A stretch of DNA of 64,000 nucleotides from Numida meleagris (lineage: Eukaryota > Chordata > Aves > Galliformes > Numididae), in NCBI RefSeq assembly GCF_002078875.1, contig NC_034438.1:65048454-65112453 (forward strand), read 5' to 3'. The translations under genes and the position numbers were made by a program. Below, one piece after another: positions 25,906 to 37,550 of the stretch. The stretch's first letter is position 1. The number at the start of each line of letters is the position of its first letter. The notes beneath the pieces are model-generated. The model had not been told where the DNA came from. It made no database searches and saw only the letters and a program-made list of their open reading frames with translations.

Positions 25906-28011
25906 CAGGGTGAGCAGGCCATGTAGAGACCACCTACTCCATGCAAGCTCCCCACTCCTTCAGAACAAAATCAAAGCAATGAGGAAAAACCTAATAGGCT
26001 GCACGTATTAATAAGTGATGGCTTACCTATTCATAAGCCTGCTGTCTTGGGAAGGTTTATAACAAAGCCCTGAGATCTAGGTTTTTAATTTTCAAACAAT
26101 ACCGTCTCCTACTGTGCATGCTTAAACTGCACATCTTGGTACCAAGTGGCAAAACTGAAACAAAAAATGGGAAGAGGTGACATGGGAAGGGGTGTTGTGG
26201 GAGATGGTGACAGCAAGAGCCTGCTGGCTGGCAAGGCTGGGCCGGTATTGAGGCTGCAGACGGAGGAGTTTCTTCTGAAAATGCTGGTTGATGTCACTGC
26301 CAAAAATTTTGAAGGCTGCCTCATATGAGATGCTGCATTTGAAAGGGAGTGTGGACAATGAGGTCAGGAATCCAAAAGGGTAGATGAACTTCTCATTCCT
26401 GACCTATTTTATTTCAGCATCTGAAGCCAGAGTCTGGTAGGGAAGATAAAAAACAGATTAATGAAACTTCAGAATTTCAGCTTGGATTAAAATAATATTG
26501 TTCAAATATACTCTGGGGAGGAAGGCTTGACAATAGTGAGGATGCCAGAACAGTGTAAGCGTAGCACAATGCAACACGCAGGCATGTGGTAATTTTCAGA
26601 GCCGGAAGTATCTTCTCTTAAACAGTCTGAAATGCAAATGCAAAGCCTGTTTTCCCTCTTTGCTCTGTGTTTTCCTGACAACTGCTGCCAGGATCCAGCC
26701 ACCAACTTGTCACAACAAAACTATGTCGATATGTTGGCAGTGCTGAGGTGTTGGTCTCAACCTTCGTGTGTGTGTGTGTGCCTTCCTCACACAGTCTCCA
26801 GGCCAGTGTCTGGTTTCTCAGACCAACTCAATCCTGCTGATAGCCAGCAGGAGAAGAGCCAAGGTTTCACTCTGAGGACAGGGTGCCTGGCATCCTGCAG
26901 CAGGGTTCTGGTCCTGTACAGGTCAGTGACAAGCCTTGGTTATCAGAAAACACACAAGGGTGGTTTAAATAGAACCTTTCCTAACCCTGAGCTTTCCTAA
27001 GCTCAGTTCTGTGGAAAGGGCAAGAACCCCATTTCCACTATTTAAGTGGTCTGTCTCGTTAAAAGTTCAGGCTATGCTTAGCTCAGAGTGCTTTCAGGAT
27101 CCTCCCAGCAATGAGCAAGGACCACGGATTGTTTGCTATACTCTTTTCCAGAGAAATAAATATATATATAATATATATATATAATATATATAAATATATA
27201 AAAATCTGTTTTATGGAAATGGGGTGCAATTCACACATTATTGAGTTATAGTGGGTTTCACTCTTTTAAAAGTCATGATGAAAACAACAGCCTTTAAACT
27301 GACATTTGAAAAATGATAGGGATATTTTCCCTTTCTTCTCCCTTTGTAGCTACTGAACACAGTATACTTAAATACTTTCCTCTTGCTTTCAAGGTCTTCT
27401 AGCAGCTTCTTGCTCCTCCTTACACCCCCTCTCCTCTCTGGTTTTCTTAACATCGTAGTACATTCTTTACCAATATAGGAAAATGTTCTGGAAACAGAAA
27501 TCATAACCAATAGAGGTAAAGAAAATGTAAAAATTGAATTATGTTTTGTTTCATTTTAAGCTGTTTTATTTAACAAAACTCCTCAGACTCTGTCATGGCC
27601 AACTAAGTCACCTCACAGAATTCATTCCACCAGGGTGCTCTCTGTGAGCCACTGGTGTGAACTCTCAGAAACAAGATCATTGTACAGCTCCAGCAACACT
27701 TCTTGGTACCAAGAGGGTTGTACATCTCACTCTGATTTTTTCAGTTCTGATTTTGGAGGTAAGTTCCACACCCATTGCTTCATAGCAGCAGTATGCTTGA
27801 TGCCCGCATACCCATCCACAGCTGCTCCATTAGCTGCTCTGCACCAAACGAGGTGGGGTGCACAGCTCTGCTGCTGGGATAACCCGGCACTCTTTGGTGT
27901 GCACCCATCGCCTGCACCAAGCACTGCAGCTAATGGGGAGGGAGGATGAACGTGGAGTGAGCACCATGCACTTAAATAAGAGCACCCAAAATGCATTTAA
28001 ACGTATGTTTC
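25906..28011. other. Intergenic DNA with short simple repeats
   Basis: No gene recognised. A short (TG)7-8 tract lies at about 26767-26781 and a (TA)n tract is listed separately. Open frames on both strands overlap one another and have no recognisable domain. Confidence 0.55.
27158..27204. repeat. (TA)n microsatellite
   Basis: Alternating TA dinucleotides interrupted every 8 to 10 bases by an extra A, giving TATATATAATATATATAT-type blocks over about 47 bp. Likely length-variable. Confidence 0.93.
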
Positions 28012-28085
28012 AATCACAGATTCATGGAATTGTAGAAGTCGGAAGGGAACTCTAGAGATCATAGAGCCCAACCCCCGTGCTTTGC
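28012..28085 (-). mobile_element. Short CR1 LINE 3' fragment
   Basis: The plus strand reads AATCACAGATTCATGGAATT, then GTAGAAGTCGGAAGGGAACT, TAGAGATCATAGAGCCCAAC and CCCCGTGCTTTGCAGAG. This matches the reverse complement of the last roughly 75 bp of a CR1 element. It is too short to assign a subfamily. Confidence 0.82.
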
Positions 28086-29136
28086 AGAGAGTTGCCATAA
28101 GGAAGGAAAGAGGTGGCAGCACCAAATATGACTGCATATCTTGAGGTGGATGTGTCCTGGTCCCAGCTCCAGCTGCAGCCCACACCAGGCATGCACTGGC
28201 CTTTGCTGGATACAACCCATAGCTGAATTCCTCCCTGGGGCAAGGCTTGACAGCAAAACATGAGAAGGGTATTGAAGGGATTGAATTGCATAACTCGCAA
28301 GTCTCAGTAGGAGTTGCCCGTGTAAGTTCTCAGTGCACTGTGGGAGTATAGATGTCTCGATCTGTGTGATAGGATATTTCAAAATCAGCTGCAGTAATAT
28401 AAGAAGTAACACACAGACCTTTATGAAAAACAACAACAAGAAGGAAGTTCTGCATAAAAACAAAAGGCCAAAAGTGAACTAATAAGCTACATGTCAGATG
28501 CCATGCAACAGATTATTTAAGCCAAGCAGGAAAGAACATCCCTGTTTAAGTTGGTATTGTTGCATTTCCCATAAGCTGTGAGCCCAGCCTGACAGCCACT
28601 TACGAACACCACCTCACTTAATATACTGCAGTAAAAGTTTGCTTTTGGCCACAGAGATTACCAGGGTTTTGCAATATTCTGTGAGTCTTTGGTACAACAA
28701 AGGACCTCTTTCAGAGAGGCAGAGCTAAGCAAGAAGTCACTTTGATATGCCATCACGAGGGAAGGAGTCTGACACCAGTGAGGCAATGGGACCAGGACAT
28801 GGGGATGCCTGGAGTCACATCCTGCAGCTGGAAGTGGAATGGAGCTGGAAGAGGAAAGCAGCAATCAGGGGGTAAAATGCCAGGCTGGAAGGCACACCAA
28901 GGGGCAGGCGCATGGGAAACAGTGGTAATGCAAGGAGTCTCAGTGTCTGCTGAGTATGCCAGTGCTCTGGGAGCAATGTGTGTACTGCCCCAGGGGGTGC
29001 GTCTAATTGCCATATTCAGTTTTGTTCCCTGTTGCAGGGAGGCAACTGCTGTTCTGAAGTTGTGGAAAGCAGAGAGTAAGTGGGAAAGTGGGGTTTCCGT
29101 GCTGCTCATAGACCCAGTTTAGCTGCCAAGAGGGGA
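28086..29136. other. Intergenic DNA, nothing recognised
   Basis: No exon or repeat recognised. Open frames at 28059-28463 minus, 28742-29122 plus and 28753-29109 minus overlap or mirror one another and have no domain. Confidence 0.5.
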
Positions 29137-29370
29137 AGTTCATGTTGATATTAGGAAAAATTTTGTCTCAGAAAGAGTGGTCACACACTGGAAGAGGCTG
29201 CCCAGGGAAGTGGTGGAGTCACTGTCCCTTTAGATGTAGAAGAAACAAATAAATGTGACACTGAAGGACGTGGTTAGTGGGCATGGTGGGGATGCACTGA
29301 TGTTTGCATCAAATTATCTTAGTGGTCTTTTTCAACTTAATGATTCTATGATCCTATGATTCTATGATTC
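29137..29370 (+). mobile_element. CR1 LINE 3' fragment
   Basis: Starts with GTTCATGTTGATATTAGGAA, then AGAGGCTGCCCAGGGAAGTG, GGAGTCACTGTCCCTTTAGA, GGACGTGGTTAGTGGGCATG and ends in a GATTCTATGATCCTATGATT tail. Moderately diverged (for example AAATTATCTTAGTGGTC in place of the usual GGATGATCTTGGAGGTC). It is the nearest recognisable repeat upstream of PALM2 exon 1, about 1.1 kb away. Confidence 0.92.
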
Positions 29371-30130
29371 AGTGAAACAAGGTGATCTCCAGATTGCCTC
29401 CCCTGTGACAATGGAGATTGCCCATCCGTCAGCAGGGGGTTGTGAAGTCACAGTTTCTGCTGCACAGCACACTTCTGCAGGACAGCAATGGGATGCATGC
29501 TCAGCCCCCACTGGCTTCTCCAACAGGGCAGTCCCATGCCTGCTGCGCTATGGCACCCAGTGGGATGGGGCTGGAAGGGAGGTGGCTCTTCAGCATAAGC
29601 AAGGGAGGGAAGCAGGTGGGAGAACCTGCAAAAAAACATATGTGAAGGAGTTGCCAATTGAAGAATGTAAAACCAATGCCATAGCTAAAAACAAAAGTGA
29701 TGCTGCAAAAATCACTGTGCTGGTCCCCTTCTTTCCCCTCCTGCCTTCTTCCCTGCCTATTACCCATCCTGGGTTTCCAGTAAGGTGTCTTTTACTTGTG
29801 GCTCTGTCACTTGATAGAGATGGATGCTCACATGTGCCATGCACACCCACCTCCCTTCGCCCTGACATGTGCTCTTCAAGCCCGCTCTTGCAGGCTGCCC
29901 TGCAGCTCTGTGCCACTACTGACAGCCACACTTATTCCCTCTCCACTGCCCCTCGGTGCTCCCTCCCCAGCCCCAGCAGGCTGCTGCAGCCCCACAGCCC
30001 CACTGCTTGGCTGTGTGGGAGGAACAGCAGCACTGCTCCCCTGCTGCAGTCCTGCAGGTCTGTGTACACCATGGATGTCAAGCTCCTGCTGCGACCCAGT
30101 GCTCCATAGGAGGAGCAAATGAGCTGAGAC
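29371..30130. other. C-rich upstream flank of PALM2, no supported gene
   Basis: A GC-richer segment (many CCCC, GCAGCC and CTGCTG motifs) between the CR1 tail and the presumed PALM2 promoter. It carries the longest non-retroviral open frame of the window (29372-30109 plus, 245 codons, opening on GTG), with several long overlapping frames on both strands. The first ATG is at 29411. No domain, signal peptide or homology is recognised, so I do not call it a gene. It may belong to the distal promoter. Confidence 0.5.
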
Positions 30131-30505
30131 GTCAAGGCAAAAAATTATAGCCATGCGAGCTATCCCTGTGCTCAGCTGCTGGGAGAGTGCATACATGGCT
30201 TGTGTGACAGCAACAGCGCACAGAAGCTGCAATGAAATGCAGTTAGCAATACAGTTGGGAGACAGGCAGCGAGGCAGGCACTGGTCCAGCGACTGAAATG
30301 ATCCTACCGTGAGCCAGCCTGCAGCGCCTTCAAAAGTGGCTGACTACTGCACAGGAGCTCGGCTTTCTTTGCAATTACTCCAGTTCCCCCGAGTGACTGC
30401 AGTGTGTGCTTCGCTTCACTCTTGTTGCTTTTTGTTTGGTTTTGTTGGCACGGGGTATTTTTTCCCTCCTGCCTCCCTCTCTCCTCCCGTGTCCTTTTCT
30501 CCAGG
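30131..30505 (+). promoter_or_regulatory. Presumed PALM2 promoter and 5' UTR
   Basis: Sequence directly upstream of the PALM2 ATG. No clear TATA box is visible. The last 80 bases before the ATG are strongly pyrimidine-rich and end in TTTTCTCCAG. This could be an ordinary pyrimidine-rich leader or a 3' splice site, in which case the true first exon lies further upstream. The transcription start cannot be placed from sequence alone, so both limits are inferred. Confidence 0.4.
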
Positions 30506-30550
30506 ATGGCGGAAGCAGAGTTGCACAAGGAGAGGCTCCAAGCCATAGCA
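30506..30550 (+). CDS. PALM2: Paralemmin-2, first coding exon
   Basis: Fifteen codons, MAEAELHKERLQAIA, followed directly by a consensus donor GTAAGT at 30551, so the exon ends in phase 0. I recognise this as the N terminus of paralemmin-2; the paralog palmdelphin opens with a related pattern but differs at several positions, and paralemmin-1 has a longer, different start. Paralemmins are lipid-anchored phosphoproteins with an N-terminal coiled coil and a C-terminal CaaX box, acting at the plasma membrane and in neurites. In mammals PALM2 transcripts can read through into AKAP2. Only the first heptads of the coiled coil lie here. The ATG has a strong context (A at -3, G at +4). The rest of the gene must lie beyond the window on the plus strand. 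The exon is too short to exclude another family member formally. Confidence 0.87.
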
Positions 30551-30556
30551 GTAAGT
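30551..30556 (+). other. 5' splice donor of PALM2 coding exon 1
   Basis: GCA|GTAAGT matches the vertebrate donor consensus closely. Reading through instead adds VSQLC and runs on without similarity to paralemmin, supporting the splice at this point. Confidence 0.85.
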
Positions 30557-31520
30557 CAGCTTTGCATTACTTGCTCTTTTGTCTGCGGCCAGGGGAGCCG
30601 CAAGAAGGGGGCAGTGGGCAGCAGGGTCGCCGCCAAGTTGTGCACAGAGTTCCTCATTGGGGAGCGGACGTTGCAGCCTCCCCACAGGGTTTGGCTGGGG
30701 AAGGGGCTCTGGTGAAGTGCTCTGAGCTGACACGTGCGGGAGGGAAACGCGAGCGCACAGCGGCATGCTTGGAAGACTGATGATGGAGAAGAAAAGAGGG
30801 AAGAAGTGGGGAGGAGGGGAGGTTGCAGGAGGAAATCCATGCTCTGCCGAAAAGGGTGTATTCACACGGCAGGAGCTGAGTTGAGCTGATTAAGAAGTTA
30901 AACATAAAGGGTCTACTGCAGTGTGGTTTCTGCTGCAGGAAGCGGTTCTGGTGTTACTAATTTTTAATACAATCGAATGCAAGTGTTGCACTATCAGAAT
31001 CATGTAATTATGTGATGTGTTGGATAAGCTGTCACCCCAGCTCCATAGCTGAGTACATGCTTTCAGGCAAATTCTCTGCAGTTTCATCCTGGCAGGGGAG
31101 AGGTCTGGGCAGCATTTTGCCCCATTTTAGCCAAAACTTTCATTTCTACATCTCACACCGTCATTTGTAATGAGGTACCGCTGCAGACTGTGGGCAAGGA
31201 TGCCCCTGGGGGCCGGGTCTGGCTGCGGGTAACCACATCCCTCGGCACGCAGACACTGCCAGCTCATCGCCCGGCAAACCATGGGGCAGCCCCACGTAGC
31301 CCACATCACCCGGTCCCGCGGTGCCCAGTCGGTATGGGAGGGCTGCGGCATGCGGCACATCCCGTGTGGGCTGTGGCCATCCATCCCCTGCCACCCCTCC
31401 TGCGATCAACAGATGCTACGTGCTGCAGCCAGCAGAGAGCACGGGTGTCCTTTGTAGCTGGAGGCATGGCTGCTGCTGCCGCCACTGCGGTGCTGCTCTG
31501 CGCTGTTTGCTTTGCATCCT
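30556..31520. promoter_or_regulatory. CpG-richer region at the 5' end of PALM2
   Basis: The roughly 1 kb after exon 1 has clearly more CpG and GC than the rest of the window, for example around 30588-30690 (GCGGCC, GTCGCCGCC, GAGCGGACG), 30735-30765 (ACGCGAGCGC) and 31195-31345 (GGCCGGG, TCCCGCGG). Such CpG enrichment downstream of the first exon is typical of vertebrate promoters. Clustered overlapping open frames here reflect the composition. No domain is seen in them. Confidence 0.6.
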
Positions 31521-34494
31521 CTGCTCTGCTAATGAGCCCTTGGAGATGTAAAATAACCAGATATAAAACAGGGAGTTGCGTTTTCTTTTTACCTCTCTGA
31601 AATATCCCCTGGAAAAACATCAAATGCTTATCATGTGATGGAGGGGAGAGAAGGGGTACTATAAGTGTTTAATATTCAAACAGCAGGAAGTAGGTGCATT
31701 TTTTAGGCTGTTTCAAAGTTCTCTGGCGTTGCCATTTCCCCAAATGAAAGCACTGGGATTGCTCCAGAGCTAACCCTTGCCACTGCCTCGGGTTTTGTGC
31801 TCCTGCAGCAATTAATAAGGGGGAGCCATGCTGCAGAGCGGCTCAGCATATTGCTGCTATGCATGTTTCTGGAAAACTTCCGTCTCCAGATTAAAAAAAT
31901 AAAAAAGAAAGGTTTACATTACTGCTGCTTCTCCTGCCTGGTGCATAGAAGCCAGCAGCCAGCACCCATTGCCACACCACAAGATGTCCCTACACCTTAT
32001 TGCAGAGTATGTTGGATGCTCTGCTTCTTGGTGCTTTGCATTTCACACCAGTGAGGCCATTATGGAGATAGAATTATTGTCTGGCGTGTTTTAGGTTCTT
32101 AGAGTAGGCTTAGGCTGCTATGAAAGGAGCCCGAGAACCTGGATCTTCATTTTCTCTATAAATTTCCTTTATGGTTTCTATTTCTATAGTGTCTGTAGGA
32201 TAGTAATATGTGCAATGAATTACACTGAAAGAATTCAGCATCAAAAACATTCCTCCTTATTTCAGTCTGAGAGTGGGTCCATTCAGTGACTTTTGGACTA
32301 CACATTGCAGAGTAACAAGCTGTCCGTGCAAGCTGGTGAGGTGACTTTTCTCCTGCACCTGGATTGTTACAAATGTTTATCAGAACACAGAGAAGGTTAT
32401 TTCTAGAGCAAGCTTTGCTCCATCCGGATGAGCCATGTGACATGTTTGGTATTTCTTCTCTGCTGCTGATAGGCAAAAATAAGGTCAGTCATCAAAAGCT
32501 GCATGTCTTTTCCCTAGAACAAGAGAAAGCTGGCATTGGTGTTCCCTCTAGAGTTATCAGTGGAAAAACAATCTACACAAGCTGCAGTATTTCACTCAGG
32601 TGAGCAAAAGCTTACATCAGTGCTCTGCAATGAATGCTGGACATGCAGAGAGAAAAGCTCCAACCACAGTGCTTGGACTGCTGAACACTTCTGCCTGCAC
32701 ACTTGCGCTTGCCTTCATGATTACCATGGCAGATGATGGGTTTTTCAGGAAGAGAAGAGTAAATTTTAAGTGCCCACCACTGGATATTTCAGGAAACGTA
32801 AATCTAGATATGGAAATATGAATAGTTAGATCAGAAGTCTGACACCTTTTGAAGAGTTGGTTTTGTTCTTTCTTACTCTTACTGATCACAGTTATAGTGT
32901 ATGCCATCCTGGCACACAGACAAGTGGCATGGGAAGAGGAAAAGAAGGATCTGTCAGGACAGCAATCTGAACATCAGTGAACACAGGCCAGTCACTTGTT
33001 TTACCAGCAGTGAGCACTTAACTTCTCTGTGCATTCATTTTTGGTCTGTAAACCACGAGTAAAGGGCTTTGCTCGTGCCTTGGAGAGCTGTTAGAGGTGC
33101 ATGCAGGACTGTGGAGAGCTTGGATGCCATGGTTAATTTATCAGGGGAAGAAACAGCTAAATAAGCCTTTAAAAATAGAAAGTGTCGTTTTGGAAAAAAA
33201 AGAGAGAAAGAGAAGGAAGTGTGAAAAGAGATATGTTGCTAATGCCACTGTGCATGTTTAAGCTGTGATTTTTAGATCTGACTAGTTTGACTGCAGTCCA
33301 GTGTGAAAAGTGGAGACATGCAAAACAGCCACTGGGAAGTGGAACTCAGGTCTCTGCTTAGGAATGAGGAAGACATACTGTGTCCTGGGCAGGACCTTGA
33401 TGATTGGGAGCAATAGGTTTTCTGATCCTTCCTTCATCAGAGGCCACCTCAAATCTCCCACCTGGGCACCATGCAGTGACAAACCCTTCTGTCATGCCCC
33501 AGCACCCTTGTCACATGTATTTGAGCTTAACTTCAACAACCACAGCGTCAAGACATGTGAGTGCTGGGTGGAGATGCCTTCAGGATGCAAGCAATAGGTT
33601 TCAACAAGAAGCTGGAAGCCTTCTTCTCAAGGAGCTTCTGCAGCACGTTTCAGTATGTGCCTCTTCTCTTTTGCTGAAGGAAGAGTCATAGGTTAAATTT
33701 TGAGTGAAAAAGGAGAGATTTTTGTGACTTAAAAAAGAAATGTCTGCGTTAAGTTGCACAGAAGTTTGGAATGTGAGTGGTGCAGGAGGAAGTAGGCTCA
33801 GTGGCCAGCAGACTCAGGGGACAGGTGAGCCAAGTGAAGTTATTACATTTTAGACAAGTAAAGTGCATGGCCCTACAGTTTACTATATGACTCCATTCTC
33901 TTTGTCTGCAGATATCACTATCAGACAGTGATCTAATTATAGGCAAGCATTTACCCAATGTGAATATTTTCCATACCTTAGATAGCACTCATAAACCTTG
34001 GGAAGTTGGAGGCACCAAATATATGTATCAGTGCATTTGCGGTATGAATGTCCGTATGATGCAGTGCACGTATCAGATGAACTAAAGGTAATCACTGGGA
34101 CATGATACTAAGGAGAAATCTTTCACTAGAGCAAATATCAACACAGGAGCCAGAGGTGGTGTTCAGCTAAGGATGTGACCAGCCTCCAGACACAAGGGGG
34201 AAGTTGCTAAAATGTACAGATTTCTTAGCAAGTAAACCCACTAGCAAGAGAGCTCAGCCCTTGCCACTGCCCAGCTCTAGCAACCAGTGAAATATTTAAG
34301 AAAAGTTGTTGCTGACATCCAGGTAGCTGTGTCAAAGATAACTCGTGTCAGGCAAGACTGTTCTTGCTCTTTCTGTGCAGTTACAAGTTTGTTGAACTGG
34401 ATCTAACATTGCTGAAATGTCATCAGATGTTTGATTTAGTACTGCAGTCCTCTGTCATTTAAAAATAGCATTCTGGGTGAGTGGAGTATACCTT
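31521..34494. other. Presumed intron, nothing recognised
   Basis: No repeat family, exon or RNA gene recognised. Open frames are short, overlapping and without domains. Confidence 0.5.
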
Positions 34495-34930
34495 AGATGG
34501 ATTAAGGACTGGCTAGCTGACAGGTCTTCCAAAGTCATTGCTAATGAGGGAGATGGCTAATGAGGAGTCACGTTCCTCAGGACTGAAGGCAGAAGGCTGA
34601 CTTTTTCTACCTGAAAGGAGGCTGTGGCGTGGTGGGGTCAGCCCCTTCTCCCAGGTAACAGCAATGGGATGAGAGGGAGTGGGCTCAGGTTGTGCCAGGG
34701 GAGGTTCAGGTTGGGTTTCAGGAAAAACTACTTCTTCAAAACAGTGCTCAGGCACTGGAGCAGGCTGCCCAGGGAGGTGGTGGTGTCACCACCCCTGGAG
34801 ATGTTCAAGCAACATGTAAATATGGCACTGAGGGACATGGTTAAGGGGCATGGTGGGAACAGGGCAACAGTTGAACTAGATGATCTTTGAGGTCTTTTCC
34901 ATCATTAATGACTCTGAGATTCTATGATTC
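34495..34930 (+). mobile_element. CR1 LINE copy with internal deletion
   Basis: The right part (34610-34930) is a standard CR1 3' end: CAGGTTGTGCCAGGGGAGGT, CAGGCTGCCCAGGGAGGTGG, GAGGGACATGGTTAAGGGGC and the terminal ATTCTATGATTC. The left part (34495-34560) encodes RWIKDWLADRSSKV, which resembles the reverse transcriptase region of CR1 ORF2 just before the PQGS block. In a full element these two parts are separated by well over 1 kb, so the copy appears to have lost the RT core and the ORF2 end. Confidence 0.8.
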
Positions 34931-37203
34931 ATGAACCCAGTTTTCCTGGCTTGAAAGTGTTCTCTATCCATAGTCTGATGAAAATACAAAATCAAGCTTA
35001 TCATGTGATGATAGCACACAGCATGTGGAGGTGCAAGTAATGGTGACACAAAGCAGTCCTGCAGAGCAAGTTGGATTATTTGGAAAATTGAGTCCTCCTT
35101 TTAATGAATTCCTTCCCACCTGTGTGCAGCAGGTGCTAAGGCAGGATGATGCAGGACTGTGCAACAAGTGCAGGAGTGGAAGGTACTGCGGAAGATCATT
35201 CAGCAGGACGATAATGGGATTGTTGTTCAACCACTAATTAGCTTCACACCATCGAAACCAGCACTGGGGCAGGTTTAGACGCCATCCAAAAAGGAGGGGG
35301 TGCCTATGCATACAAAATTGCAACAATTTTTTCAACAGCTCTTTGAGAGTAGCAATAGAAATGATGTTCTGGAAATATAGTATCAACACAGTTCCAGTAC
35401 CACCTTCACTGGTAACCACGGCATCTCATTTTCCTGGCTTGGAACCTCAGCAACTGCAGTGAGTTTCATTTGGCATCAATAAATTCAAGCACATTTATTG
35501 ACAGAATAATAAATGTCCTTTTTTTTTTTCCACTCACCCACAAAATTAAAAGTCTTAACTAGAAGAACATGTGTCCGAGTTCATGTTATTCTAATACTTC
35601 TCCACAATTTATATATGTTATGCCAGAGGCCATCACTCATGAAAACTGAAATTCCTGGTGTTAGAGATCAAATGGAAAAATGTGGCAAATTCATTTAATC
35701 AGTAGCATATTATTGCCACAACCACTTAATGAGCTACTTTCCTGTGCCTTCATGAAGTTTTTTGTCTTTAAGTACACCATCGAATGCATTTGAATTCAGT
35801 CATTTTCAGTCCTGAAGCCTGCAGAAAAGCATGTAGAAAGATTAAGAAGGTCAAGGCTTTTCTGCATGGAAAATAAGTGAGTAAGATGTGAGTAAGTGAA
35901 TAAATAAGTGACCTGCAAATTACTGGAGGCTGGCAGAGCAATGGAGAGTTTTATATGTGTTCGTTATGTTCTTGATGCCTTCTGTTTTTGACACAGTTCA
36001 AAAGAAGAGAGTGGGCTAGATGGTCTGACCCAGGGCAATCAGCCTATGTACCTACATTAGCACATTCCTGGAACAGACCGTTTCTTAACATGCTTTCCAG
36101 AGATCTGGTGCTAAAAAGCCCCTTCTACAAATTTCCTTGAATATTACTACTAAGTAATTTAACCATTTTTCCCCATTCTTATTATTCTCTCATTGTCCCA
36201 TTTGCAATTCTATTTACTGTTCTGATTAATCATAGCTGTTACTCTGCCTTCTTGTTCTCTAGCAGGCGTAATATCAGACTATCTGAAACAAAAATGTTCC
36301 TATTTCTGTAGCTGTAGCTATGCCTTGAAGGACACATACACATTTTAAACTCTGAGCTGGAAAAAGCATGAGGACTTGTGAGACCTTGACAGATTTATTG
36401 AGTGCTCTACAGTGAGGAAGACTTGGTGGGGTTAGGAGAGCACCAGGAGGCTGCGCCCTGCTGTGTCTATTTCCAGGAGTGGGTTTAATAAGTGCAAACT
36501 AGAGATTATCACAAACTAAATCTAAATGAGATCTATCTTGTGAGCACAATATGAACCTGTGAGGTTCCTGAAAACCTCAGTGGAAGTCAGGTGTGGGAGA
36601 TGAAGTGCTACGTTTGCATTTGCTGCAAAGGCTGAGGAGAGCTTTCCCTGCACACAAACCTGCAGCACTGCCTTGGACTGATGCAATATCATGAGTCAGC
36701 TTCATGGGAGACCTTCCTCAGAGCACTTGTATCTTGTCTTGACTTCTGGAGCATGTGAAACATTGGGAAATTGTGTACAGTGCTCAAAATGGTATAACCT
36801 TTGCTCATTCTATGAGAAAAGCCAGAGAGAAGCTTCTGTAATGTCTGAAAACTGAACAACATCTCAGGTTCTATCTGAGCTATTGCTTTAGGAATGTTTA
36901 CATGACAGCAAGAGAAGCGGAAATAAGTTGAAAAAATATTGCTGTCAAGGTATCAGTGAAAACTCGGAACAAATAGAAACCAGAAGACAACTTGCTCTTG
37001 AGAAATTTCTAGACAGTCTCCAGACTTACCCAAACTCAACTGTTTAAATTTAGAACAGTTTTCACAGCACATTCCTAGCCCTTAACACATCACCAACATC
37101 TCCTGAGCACAGACAAGGAGCTGAGATGCTGGATTTCATTTTGTGACTTTCAAACAAAGTCCTGCAAAATAAGTCTGAAATGAAATGTTTGGGTTATTTG
37201 GGG
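34931..37203. other. Presumed intron, mostly unrecognised
   Basis: No exon is supported. A possible ancient LINE remnant near 36008-36055 is listed separately. Open frames are short. Confidence 0.5.
36008..36055 (+). mobile_element. Possible ancient CR1/L3-like remnant
   Basis: The segment GTGGGCTAGATGGTCTGACC, then CAGGGCAATC, resembles the 3' end of old amniote CR1-type LINEs, which often carry GGGCTAGATGG...TCTGACCCAG. There is no terminal octamer repeat and the flanks are not recognisable, so this is tentative. Confidence 0.35.
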
Positions 37204-37218
37204 NNNNNNNNNNNNNNN
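37204..37218. other. Assembly gap (15 N) inside a G run
   Basis: Fifteen undetermined bases flanked by GGGG on the left and GGGGG on the right. The 15 Ns may mark a poly-G tract that sequencing could not resolve; the true length is unknown. Confidence 0.98.
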
Positions 37219-37285
37219 GGGGGTAGAGGGAGAAGAATAGTGTGGTTTTGGTTGATTTTGTGTGTGTGTCTTTCTGATGGTTTGT

Positions 37286-37314
37286 TGTTCTGTTTTGTTT
37301 TGTTTTGTTTTTGC
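37286..37314. repeat. (TTTTG)n short tandem repeat
   Basis: GTTCTGTTTTGTTTTGTTTTG followed by TTTTTG: four to five pentamer copies, about 70 bp right of the N gap. Confidence 0.88.
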
Positions 37315-37550
37315 TAAGTCTCTATTAAAGTACAATAGTTGAGGAAGATTTACATTTTTGGAAAATGCTGAACAGAGCCAGCCTGGACTGTAACTTAACA
37401 GAGATGTCACATACTGTGGTCAGAGTGGAGTAGGTGTTCATGTGGATTCAGAGATGAAACACTGGTGCTTATATGCAGTGTAGAGGTGATGTGATTGCAG
37501 TGGGATGGGTCTGAGATGGTGCACATGGTGATGCTCAGTGCCTTTTTGAA

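Noticed and set aside
1..30130. Many open frames of 60-170 codons on both strands
   Set aside because: They overlap in several frames, many open on non-ATG codons, none shows a domain, and vertebrate genes are split into exons. Treated as chance frames or repeat-derived.
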